Source: Ryuthela nishihirai
Taxonomy: Eukaryota; Arthropoda; Arachnida; Araneae; Heptathelidae
Length of the DNA: 64,000 nt
Direction: 5' to 3'
Assembly (NCBI GenBank): GCA_038380435.1
Contig: JAWZYU010000689.1
Location: forward strand, 1 to 64,000
Below the pieces are notes generated by a model. It searched no databases and was not told the DNA's origin. It saw nothing but the letters and a program-made list of their open reading frames with translations. Positions 10,678 to 22,203 of the stretch are shown here, in pieces (the first letter of the stretch is position 1; each line of letters begins with the position of its first letter). A program made the position numbers and the translations under genes.

Positions 10678-10750
10678 GCCATTGGTGGTGTAGTGGTAGC
10701 ATAACAGGCATGTTTCCTGGAGACGTGGGTTCAAATCCCACTCTATGGCA
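10678..10750 (+). tRNA. tRNA-like sequence, probably pseudo-tRNA or SINE head (anticodon position TGT)
   Basis: It spans 73 nt and starts GCCATTGGTGGTGTAGTGGT, with an A box (TGGTGTAGTGG) and a perfect B box (GGTTCAAATCC). The 5 bp T stem GTGGG/CCCAC is perfect, and the acceptor pairs over six of seven positions if one base is bulged. A T7 run about 11 nt downstream could end Pol III transcription. Against a working tRNA: the anticodon loop reads CATGTTT, with A instead of the universal U33 when TGT is the anticodon, and the D stem depends on wobble pairs. A sister fragment with the same 3' flank lies inverted at 10,458-10,493, which favours a mobile tRNA-derived element. Confidence 0.45.
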
Positions 10751-11036
10751 AAATCAAATTTTTTTCAGCTCATCACTTGTTAAAAGCGGTTTAAAAATTC
10801 AAAAATCAAATGGAAAACGCGTATTTGTTAATTAAAAAAGTCAAATTGAAATTGTCTAAGCTAGACAACAGCTAAAAATTCAAAATTGGCGAATTTCTCA
10901 CTGTCATTTTTCATTGTCAGGAGTGCCAATTTATTGCCGTGGATAAATAGTGTTTTTTCTGTTTGAACAATTAGCAAGGATACTCCCCACTAGCTCGTGA
11001 ACTCCCCACTCTGCTCCCTTTCGTATCTTGAGATTG

Positions 11037-12130
11037 GAAACAGCACTTCATCCTCTACAGTGTCAACCGGAAATGGCAGCTAGGTACAACAGCCGTGTAT
11101 CGAATGTAAACCTTGCCTACTTAGATTGCAGTAAACAGGCGCTAGAAGAAAAAGATTTAATGCAGTGCAAAAGCTGGGATGGAAAGTATCACTTCTTTTG
11201 TGCTAGCATAAGCGAAAATAATTTTAGAAGAATGTAGAAAGAACGAGAAATAAATGGATTTGCCATCACTGTTCCAAAGGAAATACAGATTCCCATAAAT
11301 CTGTTGCAAATAGAAATACTCCATCGCAAATCATGACAAAGTCTATAGCGAAACAGACTTCTCAGGACATACAGCGTCTGTCTTTCTGAACTTTCAGGTA
11401 GAGGATGAGACTTATTATAATGGAAAAGTGAAATCAATGTTACTTTCTATCGATACGAAGTTATCCATGCTAACTGACATGAAGGACAAAGTAATTTCGC
11501 TGGAAACCTCTAGCAGCTTCTTGTCAGAAATGTATGACGTGTTAATGAATAAATTTATGGACTCTGAGAAGAACAATAACAATTTCACAGAACTGTTGAC
11601 CGGATACAAAACACAAAACTCTGTGCTCGAGAAAGAAATTCGCGATCTAGGAATGGTCAATAATGATATAAGAACAATACAGCCGAAACAAAAACATTGA
11701 AATACACGGCATCCCGTTAAGAAAAGAAGAAGATGAAAGTGTTCTGCATGGCTATGTAAAAAAATTAGCGGAAAAGTTACTGATTTTCAAACGAAAGATA
11801 TTGATGTGATTCACAGAGTCTCTGTTCAGGATAAACAAAAATTACCCTATGTTATCGTACAATTTAGGAGTAGAACCATTAAAAATAAGTGGATTACTCG
11901 AAAAGAAAACTAGAATTAACAGTGGTGAAGATTTTCATGGTAGTTCAAATAATTCAATATAGATTAACAAAAATTTGACACAGGTGAACAAAGAAATTTA
12001 TTGGAGAGCTAGAGTTTTTGCTAGACAACATAACTAAAACTATGTAGGTACAAAAATAACAAAATATTTGTTAAAAAAAAGATAACGATAAGCCAATTAT
12101 GATTAATATGTTTGATACTATTGTGGATTC
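11037..12130 (+). pseudogene. LINE ORF1-like protein relic (PHD-like finger, coiled coil, FP-type domain)
   Basis: The order of parts is clear. First comes a Cys/His finger, YLDCSKQALEEKDLMQC followed by the degenerate YHFFCASISENNFRRM. Then a Lys/Glu-rich coiled-coil-like stretch (about 11,428-11,700, METSSSFLSE.. to VLEKEIRDLG). Then an FP-type domain in another frame: IEIHGIPLRKEEDESV, DIDVIHRVS, LPYVIVQFRSRTIKNKW and a tail resembling LT.VNKEIYWRARVFA. This architecture occurs in ORF1 (gag-like) proteins of several arthropod non-LTR retrotransposons, which bind element RNA. At least two frame changes and several stops show it is dead, and no RT follows it. A related relic lies on the other strand at 16,632-17,739. 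Confidence 0.65.
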
Positions 12131-12844
12131 AACTAAAGATTGATTTTAGCCATTTTTAATTATAGTTTTTGCCATTTTTAAACAATTATGGAGGTTATTG
12201 AACTAATAGATAATGAATTACATTTGGATGGCATTGATACTACACAAAGGTTTAACCCTTTGAACGCCAGTCCGTCTCTTTGCCAGCCGTCATGCAAAAC
12301 GCCAGTCCGGCCCAGTGCAGCCTCAACTCTCTCCTCCTGCTTGTTTCCTTCCCCCCTTCTTCTTATACATCCTTCTTTCTAAGCTGAACTTATTTGTAAA
12401 GGGGCATCCATAGGCATAAAGGGCAGTGGGTGCGGATTCCTTCCCCCCTATCAGAGGTAGCCGCTAATTGAACAAATCGCAACGCCACCCCTTTTATCCG
12501 ACCTTCAGGCAGAATTCTTCTGGTCTTCCCTTCCCATCCTTTTCGATATACAGAAAGCTCCGAGAATAGCATTGTCACCTGAATGTCTTCAAAACTGCTC
12601 TGATGTGTTCAATAGTTTTCTGTTTCAAAACCTTTGCTTGCTAAGATAGATCTCAGTGCTTATTTCACAATTATTTTCATATTTAAATTATTATTTGATG
12701 AAATCAAATAAGTGATAATCGCCTTCTTATGACTTTTAAAACGGAAAACAAGTTTATCAGAAATTCAGATTCATAAATTATTTTTAGTCATTCTCACATG
12801 TCAGATTTTGAATCTGCTAGATAAATCTGAAATATATCATCAGC
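12131..12844. other. intergenic; pyrimidine-rich patch, possible piggyBac-like end
   Basis: At about 12,250 the sequence TTAACCCTTTGAACGCCAGTCC is like a piggyBac-family left end (TTAA target plus CCCTTTGA). It opens a C/T-rich, GC-richer patch to about 12,560. The rest to 12,844 is AT-rich. No gene was recognised. Confidence 0.4.
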
Positions 12845-12866
12845 ATCATCCTCAAGCAGCCATGGG

Positions 12867-14554
12867 CTACGAAGTTCCAACCAGACCGTGCAATTTAGTT
12901 CTCCAAGCAAGTCTATCCTGAGCTACATCTACTGCATCTGGCCACTGCACACCAATTCTAACAAGGTCCTGTTTGACATTGTCTGCCCACCGCATCCTAG
13001 GTCTCCCCTTCTTTCTGAAGCCTTTAGGCACACTGTTCATAACCCTATTCGCCAATCTATCATTATCCATACGGGCAACATGGCCAAACCAACGGAGTCT
13101 CTCTCTGCACAATATGCTGCTTAAAGGGGGTTGCAGACTCCTTTGCCTAACCTCATCATTAGTTAAAAAGTTGAACCACCGAATGCCCAAGATACTGCGT
13201 AAGCATCTGGAATCAAAAGCATCTAGTTTCCTGTTGTCTTGTTTACAAAGTGTCCAGGTTTCACTACCATAACTAACCCATGAAAGAACCAAACTATTAT
13301 ACAGTCTAATTTTAGTCTTTAGGTGTATACGCCTATTTCTCCACACTCTCCATAGGTTGTTAAAAGTCCCGGCAGCAATTCCTATTCGTCTGTTAATCTC
13401 ATGCCGCACATCACCATTATCTGTTACATAGCTCCCAAGATAATTAAACTGTAACACCTGCTCAAGACTGCAACCATTCATTAACTGAATCACAGCCTGC
13501 CTGACCAATTTTCATCACTTTAGTTTTCTCTCTGTTTACAACCAAACCTACTCTACTACCAGTCTCATCAACAGCTCGAATGAAAGAGTTCATCTCACCA
13601 ACATCATTTGCCAAAAGGGCTAAATCATCAGCATAATCTAAATCAGAAATTTTCGTATCTCCAGTCCATTTAAGGCCAAAATCTTTCCCTTGAAGTGAAT
13701 TTCGCATAACATAATCAATAACCAAGCTAAAGACAAAAGGAGACAAAATGCACCTTGATGAACACCAGAAGTAATGCTAAACCAATTGCTACAAGACTTA
13801 CCAACCCTCAAACACGACTCAGTGTTATTATAGAGAGCTTTCATTATGTTAACTAACTTGTCAGGTATACCATATGATCTCACAATCAACCACAAATTAT
13901 GACGATCAACAGAGTCGAAAGTCTTTTTGAAATCAACAAAGCTAGCAACCAAAGGTTTCTGAAACTCTAAACATTTCTCAATAATCTGCCTAAGTGAAAA
14001 TATTTGATCCACACATCCCCTACCACTTCTGAATTCACATTGCTCATCACGCAATTGACTGTCAACCAGATTCTTAATTCTATTAAGCACAATCATGGAA
14101 AGATCTTTACCTGGAACACAGAGTAGGCTGATACCCCTAGAGTTATCACAAGAACTGTGATCACCTTTTTGAAACTAGGGATAATAATAGCACTGGTACA
14201 ATCCTTAGGAACCACGCCTTTATCATAAAAGATATTCAAAATTTCAGTCATCCAAGTGGTAACCAAAAGATTCCCAGCTCTAAGCATTTCCACAGTAATT
14301 TCATCTACCCCTGGGGATATATTAAGTTTAAGTTTAGAAATAGCCAAAATAACTTTAGATTGTGTTATACGGCTAACATTAAAGCCACCAATGCATCTAT
14401 CATCATTACAAACAATAGGAGTAGAACTAACCACATTGTTTAGAACATAACTGAAATGCTCAGCCCACCTAGCCATGACAGAATCCTCACCTTCTATAAT
14501 CTTACTTTGTTTATCCTTCAATCCCTGTATACCTGTCCGTTTTCTACCACACAA
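12867..14554 (-). pseudogene. RTE-like reverse transcriptase pseudogene
   Basis: Successive frames give PGVDEITVEMLRAG, then SRGISLLCVPGK (after a frameshift near 14,150), then FRSGRGCVDQIFSLRQIIEK, FVDFKKTFDSVDR (motif A) and SGVHQGA, where a second shift falls at the expected GD.LSP block. MSPFVFSLVIDYVM and ISDLDYADDLALLA follow; the YADD catalytic box is intact at 13,624-13,635. The C-terminal part carries FNYLGSYVTDNG, SYGSETWTLCK, LRSILGIRWF and LRWFGHVARMDNDRL, a hallmark of this LINE group. The product would copy element RNA into DNA at the target. Confidence 0.85.
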
Positions 14555-14562
14555 AACGTTAA

Positions 14563-14584
14563 CTATCTATCTATCTATCTATCT
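14563..14584. repeat. (CTAT)n microsatellite
   Basis: About 5.5 copies of CTAT, i.e. AGAT on the coding strand of the LINE, sit exactly between the endonuclease-linker frame and the RT frame. The repeat produces the TAG that ends the linker frame (Q-I-D-R-stop). Confidence 0.9.
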
Positions 14585-15235
14585 GGTACAGCTCTCTGCT
14601 GTTGTGCCGTCTAACTGCTTCCTCAGCTTTGTCAGCCAAACCATCAAGCCAATGATTCTTATCAGCAGCTAACTGATCTTTTACACGTTTATTAAGTTCT
14701 CTGTAGTGCTTTCTATTAGGACTAGTAGGGTATTGATTTAGGACATTCCTGCAGTTCTTTCTTTCTGATATAAGGTCAAGTGCCTTATCACTCAAATAAT
14801 TCTGCCCTTTTTTTCCTAATAGAGTACTGTTAGTTTCCAAAAAAGCCTGTTTAGAATGATCCCATTCTTCCTCAACTTCAGTAGTAAGCATACCATGATT
14901 GTCATAACGACTAAATAACCTATCATGGTAAGCTTTGGCTATAACTGGATATTTCAGAGCTTCAGTATTAAAAGCAATTTTTTTTAATTTTAACCCTAGC
15001 ACAACACTTTTTAAGTTTAATTTGCAAGATGCTTTTAACAAGATAATGGTCAGATCCAATTTCAGCTCCCCTATATGCTCTGGTATTCCTAACAGAACTA
15101 GCCCATTTGCTGTTAATTAAATAATCAATCATATTCTTATGCAGCCCACCGGGTGAAACCCATGTGTACTTATGTATGTCGCGGTGTTTATAATAAGTGT
15201 TAGTTACTCTGAATCCATTGAGTTTACTTACCTGT
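14571..15235 (-). pseudogene. RTE-like endonuclease C-terminus and linker
   Basis: From about 15,235 the - strand reads LQVSKLNGFRVTNTYYKHRD, then YTWVSPGGLHKNMIDYLI, then RGAEIGSDHYLV. The GSDH block is the C-terminal signature of apurinic-type endonucleases that nick the target in RTE elements. A linker rich in Lys/Glu/Arg follows (ALKYPVIAKAYHDRL to EEAVRRHNSRELY). A frame change near 15,050 and the microsatellite at its end disrupt it. The N-terminal two thirds of the endonuclease are missing. Confidence 0.75.
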
Positions 15236-16631
15236 AGGAAACGTTGGTATTGGTATTGGTAGAAATATATAACGAAAGATTTTGGTAGTTTAGTGAGGTA
15301 CCGATATATTCATGAACAACAATTTCAACGAGATAATACGATTAAAATTATTTGCATTTTTTTATAATTTATTTGAAAATGTTATATTCTTATGTACACT
15401 AGTTTTTTAAATGTCATTTGTGACTAAAATTGAAATATAAATTAAATAACCTTTTCACAAAGAGTAAAAATATGATGCATTCGTTTCGAATTCCATAATA
15501 CTGGAAAAAAATGCCTTGAAAAAAAGAATCATAATTATTATTTTTTACATTACCCTAAGCAACAAGAAATGTACCAGGAAATCGTTTATGGAGGACTTAA
15601 TTAACATCGAGAAGGGTATGGGAATAAAAATATACATAGGATTAATATATTTTATTTATTTTAGGTAGGGTTTATATTATAATGACTTCCAACGGAATGA
15701 TAATAATAAATTTCTTAACACTAATTAATACCCATGAAATGTGAGGCAAGTGTGTAATCCTCCCATTTCAGAAGGGTAACAGAGGCAAATTAAGGGTATA
15801 AGAGAAAAAAAAATTATTAAATTTTTTTCTTTCATGCATTTTTAAAAATGTCCAAAACGGAGAAAGAAATTTCATGCTGCAATTGAAATCTAGCAATCTT
15901 GTTTTTTATATTTTTCCTGTCCGATTGCGTTTCTCCCCTCCCTCCCCTCAATTTTTTTCTAAATTCAGGCATGCTCACAAAGAGTGGATTTCAGGGGTGG
16001 GGAGAAGAGAGCAAACCGCCATCCTCTTCAGATCGTCAATAAACCGAATAGACAAAATATAGAAACAGGAATAGAAAAATATAGTAAACCTATAAATATC
16101 ACACATATTTTGAAAGAATATTTTTTAATGTTTTTTTTCGTTTTAAAGAACTTTTATACACTGGCAATCCCCGTTCCAAAGAAGTAGCGTGGGGGAGGGG
16201 CAAGAAACCGAATTCAATCGAGCCGAAAAAATATAAAAGGGAGGGGAGGGAGAAAGACTTTATTTACAATGCTGTATAATATTTCCCCATATGTTTTATA
16301 GGTTTTAAAAAAAAGTTTCAAAAATGCATCAAACATAAATATGTTGGGGTTTTTTTTGCCTTTTTTTTACCCTTACTCGCATTCTGAAAGAGAGAGTCAT
16401 TCACCCCCGCCCCTCCCTAAATCCAACCCATGTACATTGGGATGATGTATTCGATCAGTTCCAGGTCAATCCAGTCACTTCCTATTGTTTAGTTTTTCAA
16501 GGTTCACGAAATTTCGAATTTCCTTTTGTTTAAACTTCAAAATATTTTTACTAATGCAGCATTAAAAATGTGATTCATTCACTTCTACATAATTTTTGAA
16601 GTCAGATATATCCTTTAATTTCACAAGTGAT
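15236..16631. other. AT-rich DNA with C-rich patches; possible diverged DNA-element copies
   Basis: No gene was seen. Around 15,930-15,967 the sequence resembles the right end of the candidate element at 1809-2039. At about 16,188 GTGGGGGAGGGGCAAG, and at about 16,404-16,425 CCCCCGCCCCTCCCTAAATCC, look like inverted GC-rich ends of the same kind. Their pairing into discrete elements is uncertain. Confidence 0.35.
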
Positions 16632-17739
16632 TCAAATTGAATTTCTTCTTCCATTAAGTCTTAATTTTCCGTAACACTTCCTCACTTCGAATTCTATATT
16701 TCTTAGCATAATATCCTTCCTTAGAAATATTTTACTGTCCTTTATCCATGCAAACTGAAATCCATTGCTTATTAACACTACTTTTTTAAGTAAAAATAAG
16801 TTGCTAAGTGATTTTGGTAAGATGCTCAATTATGTATATCTTCTTATCTCCAAACTTTATATAAATATGCTTGGAAGAAATATTTCTATTATCTTTACCT
16901 TTCTTTAACCACAAATCTCTGTATGTAGAATCTTTGAATCTTACTATAATAAGACTAATCTTGTTCCTATTAATTGTAGGGACTTGATGAGCAGACACGA
17001 CACCATTCACATCAGAGATATCTAAGTTTCTAGAAATAGTTTTCAAAATAACAGATATATTTTCTTTATGATCTTTTGGTATCCCTACAATTCCACATTG
17101 CTTGATCTAGATCTCAATTCCAATTCATTTAATCTTACAGTTATTTCTTTTAATTCTGTTTTAAGCGTTTCATTTTCATTATGCAGTTTGTCATTTTCCT
17201 CCTTCAGTGCTACTATTGTAGTTTGCAACAACACATCCACATTTTGCTATATTCTGCAAGCAAATACTCGAAAGGCTTTTTTTTACATCCTATATATCAC
17301 ACCATAAACTTTTCCTATATTCTCCAATTTCATTTCTAATTTCTTTAGCATTATCCCATAAACTTTCACTATCTTCTCTTATTTCATTCCTGAATTATTG
17401 CAGAATTTTGCAATATTTCCTCTTGAAAGTTTGCAAAACATATTTAAGACTGTCATTATTATCTTTCTCAAAAGCATTACTTTCACGCAGACTATTGATT
17501 AATGTAGCTTTCTCTGTAAGCGAAAATTTCATTATATCCACAACAGTATTTTGACTGTAAACCAAGAAATTAATACAGTGTCATTTAACATTTTTATATC
17601 AGGAAATTTTTCTAAAATTTCCTTCACTAATACTAACACAAGTTGCGTGGAAGAATTCTTAGCATCCCATGGCACATTGTATTTCTTCTTTCATATCCAA
17701 AAATTTTGCTTGACACTTAATGCAAATTTGATTACTCAT
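16632..17739 (-). pseudogene. second LINE ORF1-like relic (PHD-like finger, coiled coil, FP-type domain)
   Basis: A start at 17,739 on the - strand gives MSNQICIKCQAKFLDMKEEI followed by QC, then FHATCVSISEGNFRKI. The same C..C....QC....FH..CVSIS pattern occurs at 11,037. Next come broken coiled-coil-like segments (for example EIRNEIGEYRKSL) and the FP-type region at 17,046-16,632: ISDVNGVVSAHQV, ISLIIVRFKDSTYRDLW and NGFQFAWIKDSKIFLRKD. Frame changes and stops (for example just before EFFHATC) show decay. It encodes the same kind of element RNA-binding protein as the + strand relic. It may belong to a related family rather than the same one, since identity looks low. Confidence 0.65.
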
Positions 17740-18359
17740 TTTGACATAAACTATAAATCCATCAAAACAGTCAAGATGGCGCTACACATAAAATAGGTGT
17801 GGGAAGATGGTTAAAGAGTCAATGAATTTATTATACATTCATAGTTTAGCAATTCCAAAAATAACTACGCAATTACTACATATTCGTGAATACTTACAAG
17901 AAGTAATTAGTACAAATTAATAGCACAACACGCAAAAATTTAAGTTAAATTTTAAAGTTAAAATCAACAAACCTCAAGATGGTTAGAAGATGTCAGATAA
18001 TAGAAGCAGAGAAGCATAATATAAGCTGGCTAGAAGATGCCAAATGATATTAGATTCATAAAATACTAAATCTTTCTCAAAGAACCTCCTTTAACAAATT
18101 CATTTCTAGAATCAACATCAAATATAGATATAAAACACTTACCATAATTTTTACATAAGAAAAAAAAAATAGATATTTATTTGGATATTTTCTGTCATTA
18201 TACCATACCATTTGAATTCATTGATCCATTTCTTCATTCAATGAAGTCGTCAGATTCTACATTATTTCGCAACAGGGTTAAACATTTATGTTCTTCCATA
18301 TTCCAAATTTCATTTTCAAATATTTCAAAAATATAAAACTTTAAATTCATTAGATCTAC
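17740..18359. other. AT-rich DNA, no gene; 3' side of family A exons
   Basis: Nothing coding was recognised between the ORF1 relic and the first family A exon. If the - strand repeat gene ends here, its terminal exon and poly(A) signal should lie at or below this point. I cannot identify them. Confidence 0.4.
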
Positions 18360-18422
18360 CATAGCTTGCTCCATCAAAACCGCCATTGTCTAATCCACCA
18401 GAACTGTGGTGTCTGCCGTGAA
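18360..18422 (-). CDS. family A exon A1 (Gly/His/Ser-rich)
   Basis: The segment is bounded on the - strand by AATCTTAG acceptor and GTAGAT donor. It is 63 nt long, with phase 1 at both ends. Translation after the split codon is HGRHHSSGGLDNGGFDGASY. It lines up with A2 and A3 (shared H-SS-G..N-G motif). The split first codon would be N-TT, unlike the Gly expected for A2 and A3. It is a candidate internal exon of a secreted or structural low-complexity protein; no function can be assigned. Confidence 0.45.
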
Positions 18423-20083
18423 CTAAGATTTTAATTTCTCATATAAAAGAATTCAAAACACTAATGAGGAAATTTATGTATTCCAGATATTATCGTGTTA
18501 CTAACAGAATCACCATTCATTTTCATAAAAACAAAACAGTATAATATTTTAAATATTCATTTTATGGAAATTTTAATACGTGTTGACGACAGTTCCGTTA
18601 CCACTGTAATAAAGCGACTAGTGAATTTTGGATTTTTGTTAAAGTTCGAAAGTGTTCTTTAATAAAATCTAGTAGCTTTGGGATGTAACGTTTCACTTTA
18701 ACCATTGGCAAAGAAGAAAACAGAACCCAACATAAAAAACGACAATTTTTTCCCCATGCTATAATATTTGAAAATAGAATTGAAAAAGTGGAGGGTGAAA
18801 ATTCCGATTTGCGAAAACGCAACAATGAAATATTGTACTACATGAATTGGGTAATTCAACTAAAAACACTGAATCCTCCTATCCTCTATTATCAGTCTTA
18901 AACTTTGCTAAACAGAAGCATACAATATTCACATATCATTATATTTCAGGATTCATGAGATTTTTCTCCAAAATTTAGTAATATAAAAAAATTGCACATG
19001 AAACCAAATATATAGCTCAATTGATACGATTTTTTTTAAAGAAATTCAACAAATTTAGCAGAAATCATGAATTACTTCTTAAATTCTAAAACACATTATC
19101 ATATTTCTGTCTCTCATTATGTAATTTATTCCACTTATTGTTAGAATTCATCTTTCAGTTACCAACGTCACGAGAGAATTGATGGATATCTTTCACCATT
19201 TGCATCCAGAGTGTTATATATATATAGATGTAAAATACATGAATTTGCACCCAATGGCTTCAAATTGTCGTCCATAAGAATTATTATCGCAGCGTTGACT
19301 TAAAATTTCGCATGCCCTAAAATAGGACCAATTAATCGGCAAATAGAAGGAAATGACTTTAAGACGTGTAACCTGACGGAATTTCAAAATGGTAGGATCA
19401 TTCGTTTGTTAGAACCTAGATTATAATTCTACTAAATTGCCATTGTTGCGAGTAATGTTGAAAAACATTTATATGTGGCTCACAGCAATGCCAACAATAA
19501 AGTACCCAGAGAATTCGCCAAAGAATCAGAGGTATCACATTAATGTCCGAATTGGGAAAACATTCTCTGCCTAAAGACAGCAGACGCATCAGCGACAAGC
19601 CACCAGATTTCCTAACATCGAAATACAATCCTACAGGCACCAAGGTTGAGGAGCAAGATCAGAAGATGACTACAAAAATCAGAACTGCCATCGTGTAGTC
19701 TATAGGATATTTGACATCATGACACCGATGTCTACAAGATATATCCTGTAAGATTGTACTACTCTAAACAATTCATAAAATATTTAGTTCCTTCAATATT
19801 TTAATATATAATACAAATTTTTCCCAAAGAATCTCCTTTCAAAGATTCGTTTCTGGAATCAACAACAAATATAGATATTAAACGCTTACCATAATTTATA
19901 TGTAAGATAATGAAATATATTTATTTGGATATTTTCTCTCATTCGTTCATACCATTTGAATTAAGTGGTTTATTCCTTCACTCAATAACGTGCTCAGATT
20001 CCACAATATTTCCCAAATGAAGTAAGTATTTTGTGAAAAACCCCAGATATTCCAAAAATATAAAACTTTAAACTCATCTGAAC

Positions 20084-20158
20084 CATCATGTTCTGATCCA
20101 TCAGAACCACCAGATCCATGATTCCCAGACCCATCAGAACTGTGATGACCGCTATGAC
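20084..20158 (-). CDS. family A exon A2 (Gly/Ser/His/Asp-rich)
   Basis: The acceptor TTTTTTAG at 20,160-20,159 is followed by a phase-1 frame: HSGHHSSDGSGNHGSGGSD and then GSEHD. If the exon ends at GATG/GT (20,084) it is 75 nt and symmetric, but that donor (GTTCAG) is weak. Reading further to GATGA/GTTTAA (20,074) gives a non-symmetric 85 nt. The position corresponding to the good GTGAGT donor of A3 reads ATGAGT here. The segment is open in frame through both options, and in phase it continues open to 19,947. Confidence 0.45.
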
Positions 20159-20412
20159 CTAAAAAATGTTCCCACATGAAAAAGGATTTCAAAACACCAA
20201 TGAGGAAATTTACATTTCCAAGTTTTATCATTTTACTAATAATGATAAATCTCTATTCATTTTCATAAAAACAAAATTGTGAAATATTTTAAACGATTCT
20301 TACACTATTCGTTTTACAGAAGTTTTTATTCATGTTAACCACAGTTTGGTTGTGACTGCAATAAAACATCTAGTAAATTTTAGATTTTGGTCAAAGTTTG
20401 AAACGATTCTTT

Positions 20413-20459
20413 ATGTTATGCAAACCAAGTGATTTTGGATCACTTGGTTTGCATAACAT
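20413..20459. repeat. perfect 21-bp hairpin, 5-nt loop
   Basis: Arms 20,413-20,433 and 20,439-20,459 are exact reverse complements around TTTGG. The unit at 18.6 kb lacks this fold at the corresponding place, so it arose in this copy. Confidence 0.9.
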
Positions 20460-20491
20460 GAAACCAATGAAGGGATGTACATTTCTTGTTA

Positions 20492-20589
20492 CTTGTTTAG
20501 CAATGGTTAATAAATAACTGGGTGAAAATGTACATCCATGAAAGGATGTACATTTTCACCCAGTTATTTATTAACCATTGCTAAACAAG
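20492..20589. repeat. perfect 46-bp hairpin, 6-nt loop
   Basis: Arms 20,492-20,537 and 20,544-20,589 are exact reverse complements around ATGAAA. A related direct copy of the loop-proximal sequence (AAGGGATGTACATTTC) lies just before it at about 20,471. Perfect identity of the arms inside an otherwise diverged repeat implies a single recent copying event such as template switching. Confidence 0.9.
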
Positions 20590-22157
20590 AAAACAGAACC
20601 CAAAATAAAGAGAAAGACAAATTTTTCCCATGATATATCTTTTGAAAATAAGAATTCATAAATTTGGAGGCCGAAAGTTCATCTTCTGAAAGGGAATGAT
20701 TCTATGACAGGAAAAGGAGGCTTGAAATCAGAAAAACTGGAACTTCCTTACCGAAAATATCATTCTTTTCCTACAAATTTAGCAACTTAGAGAAATGCGT
20801 ATCAAACCAAATGCAGAGCTGAATGAAAATGCTTATATTTTTTAGAAATTTTAAACTTCTCAAAAATCATAAATTTCTTGTTAAATTCTAAAACACCTTA
20901 TTATATATCTGTCTTTTATAATCCAATTTATTTCACTTATTGTCAAAATTCACCTTTTCATATCAAAAGTGAGGAAAGAATAAATGCAATCGGGAATGAT
21001 TATTCTGTATGCAAATCTTTCACGATTTGCACCCAGAGTTCTATTTACATAGACGTATACGACATGAACTTGCTTCCAATGACTTCACAAGTATGTCGAT
21101 TAGAACGGAAATCACTGTATTGAGTAAAAATTTCGAATATCCTAAGAATAGTTCTAAACGTTACATCGGGAACAAATTTGTGACAAATTGATTGGCATAA
21201 AAAAAGAAATGATATTAAGACTTGTAGATTGCCGGAATTTCGAAATGGTCTAATCATTCCCGTGTTAAAACCTAAATTATAAATATACAAAATTGGCATT
21301 CCTGTGAGTAGTGATGATAAGCATTTTTTGTGGCTGGCAGTGATGTCTATATGAAATCAGTCAGAGACTTTCCCAAACAATGAGTAGGACCACACTAACG
21401 TAGGAATTGACAAAACATTATCTGTTTAAAGAGACTAGACAAATCTCTGACAAGCCGCTAGATTTCATAACATCAAAATTCACACATGAGGCACCAAGGT
21501 TCAGTAGCGAGATCAGTTCATTAAGGCAAAAATTGAAACTGCCGTTGCATAATGTATTGGTCTGATGCCATTGTATAATGCTTATGTCTGAAAATAAATA
21601 TATAGCTCAACTATGAAGACAATTCTTTTTAGAAATTCTAAATATTTTTCAGAAATCTTTGAATTACTTAGTAAATTCCAAAACACTTTATCATATTTAT
21701 GTCTCTTATTATCAAATTTATTGCACTTATTGACTTCTTGTCCAATCTGGAAACAACTGATGGAAAATTTCAAGTTTAGCATGTAGAGTATGAATTTTTC
21801 AAATGCACATGACTTGAATTTGCATCCAACATCTTCACATGTGCGTTCATTAGCACGATCTAAACCACTTTGACTTAGAATTACGAATATCCTAAAAAGA
21901 GGGAATACACCTTTCGTCACAAACAAATTGGTGACAAAATGATAGGCAAAGAGAAGGAATTTATTTTAAGTCCTCTGAGATGATATATCGCACATCTAAC
22001 GAAATTTGAATACGGTCGGATCATTCCCTTGTTAGAATCTACTTTGTAAAGGACACTTCTATGTAGATCGCAGCAAAGTCTAAAGGAACCTACCAGATAA
22101 TTCGCCATAGATCAGGTGGCATCACACTAAAGTCAGAATACGAAACATATTATCTGA

Positions 22158-22203
22158 CTGAAGACAGCAGATATCTGTGACAACAGATGTCTGCTGTCTT
22201 CAG
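22158..22203. repeat. 21-bp hairpin with one mismatch, 4-nt loop
   Basis: Arms 22,158-22,178 and 22,183-22,203 flank GACA. In the sister units (about 19,574 and 21,427) the first arm is followed by ordinary GACAAGCC(A/G)C sequence. Here that sequence is replaced by the inverted copy, which identifies which arm is original. Confidence 0.85.

Larger units (their letters stand above)
12845..15235 (-). mobile_element. 5'-truncated RTE-like non-LTR retrotransposon
   Basis: Read on the - strand, the copy starts inside the endonuclease domain (about 15,235) and runs through the linker, RT and C-terminal part. It ends near 12,845 with a GATGATGCTGATGAT tail, the kind of short-repeat 3' tail seen in RTE-type elements. 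Missing 5' sequence is normal for LINE copies that stop reverse transcription early. Several frameshifts and an internal (AGAT)n expansion break the ORF, yet the RT core is well preserved, so this copy looks younger than the Jockey-like one. Confidence 0.8.

Noticed and set aside
10190..12275. Two TTAACCCTTT(T)GA motifs (about 10,193 and 12,253) as ends of a piggyBac-like element
   Set aside because: Both are in the same orientation and no right end (TCAAAGGGTTAA) or transposase was found. They may be solo ends of short elements, but support is too weak to annotate.
18598..18825. 75-codon - strand frame near family A (MLRFRKSEFSPSTF...)
   Set aside because: Falls in a diverged intron-like part of the repeat and is not open in the sister unit at 20.4 kb.
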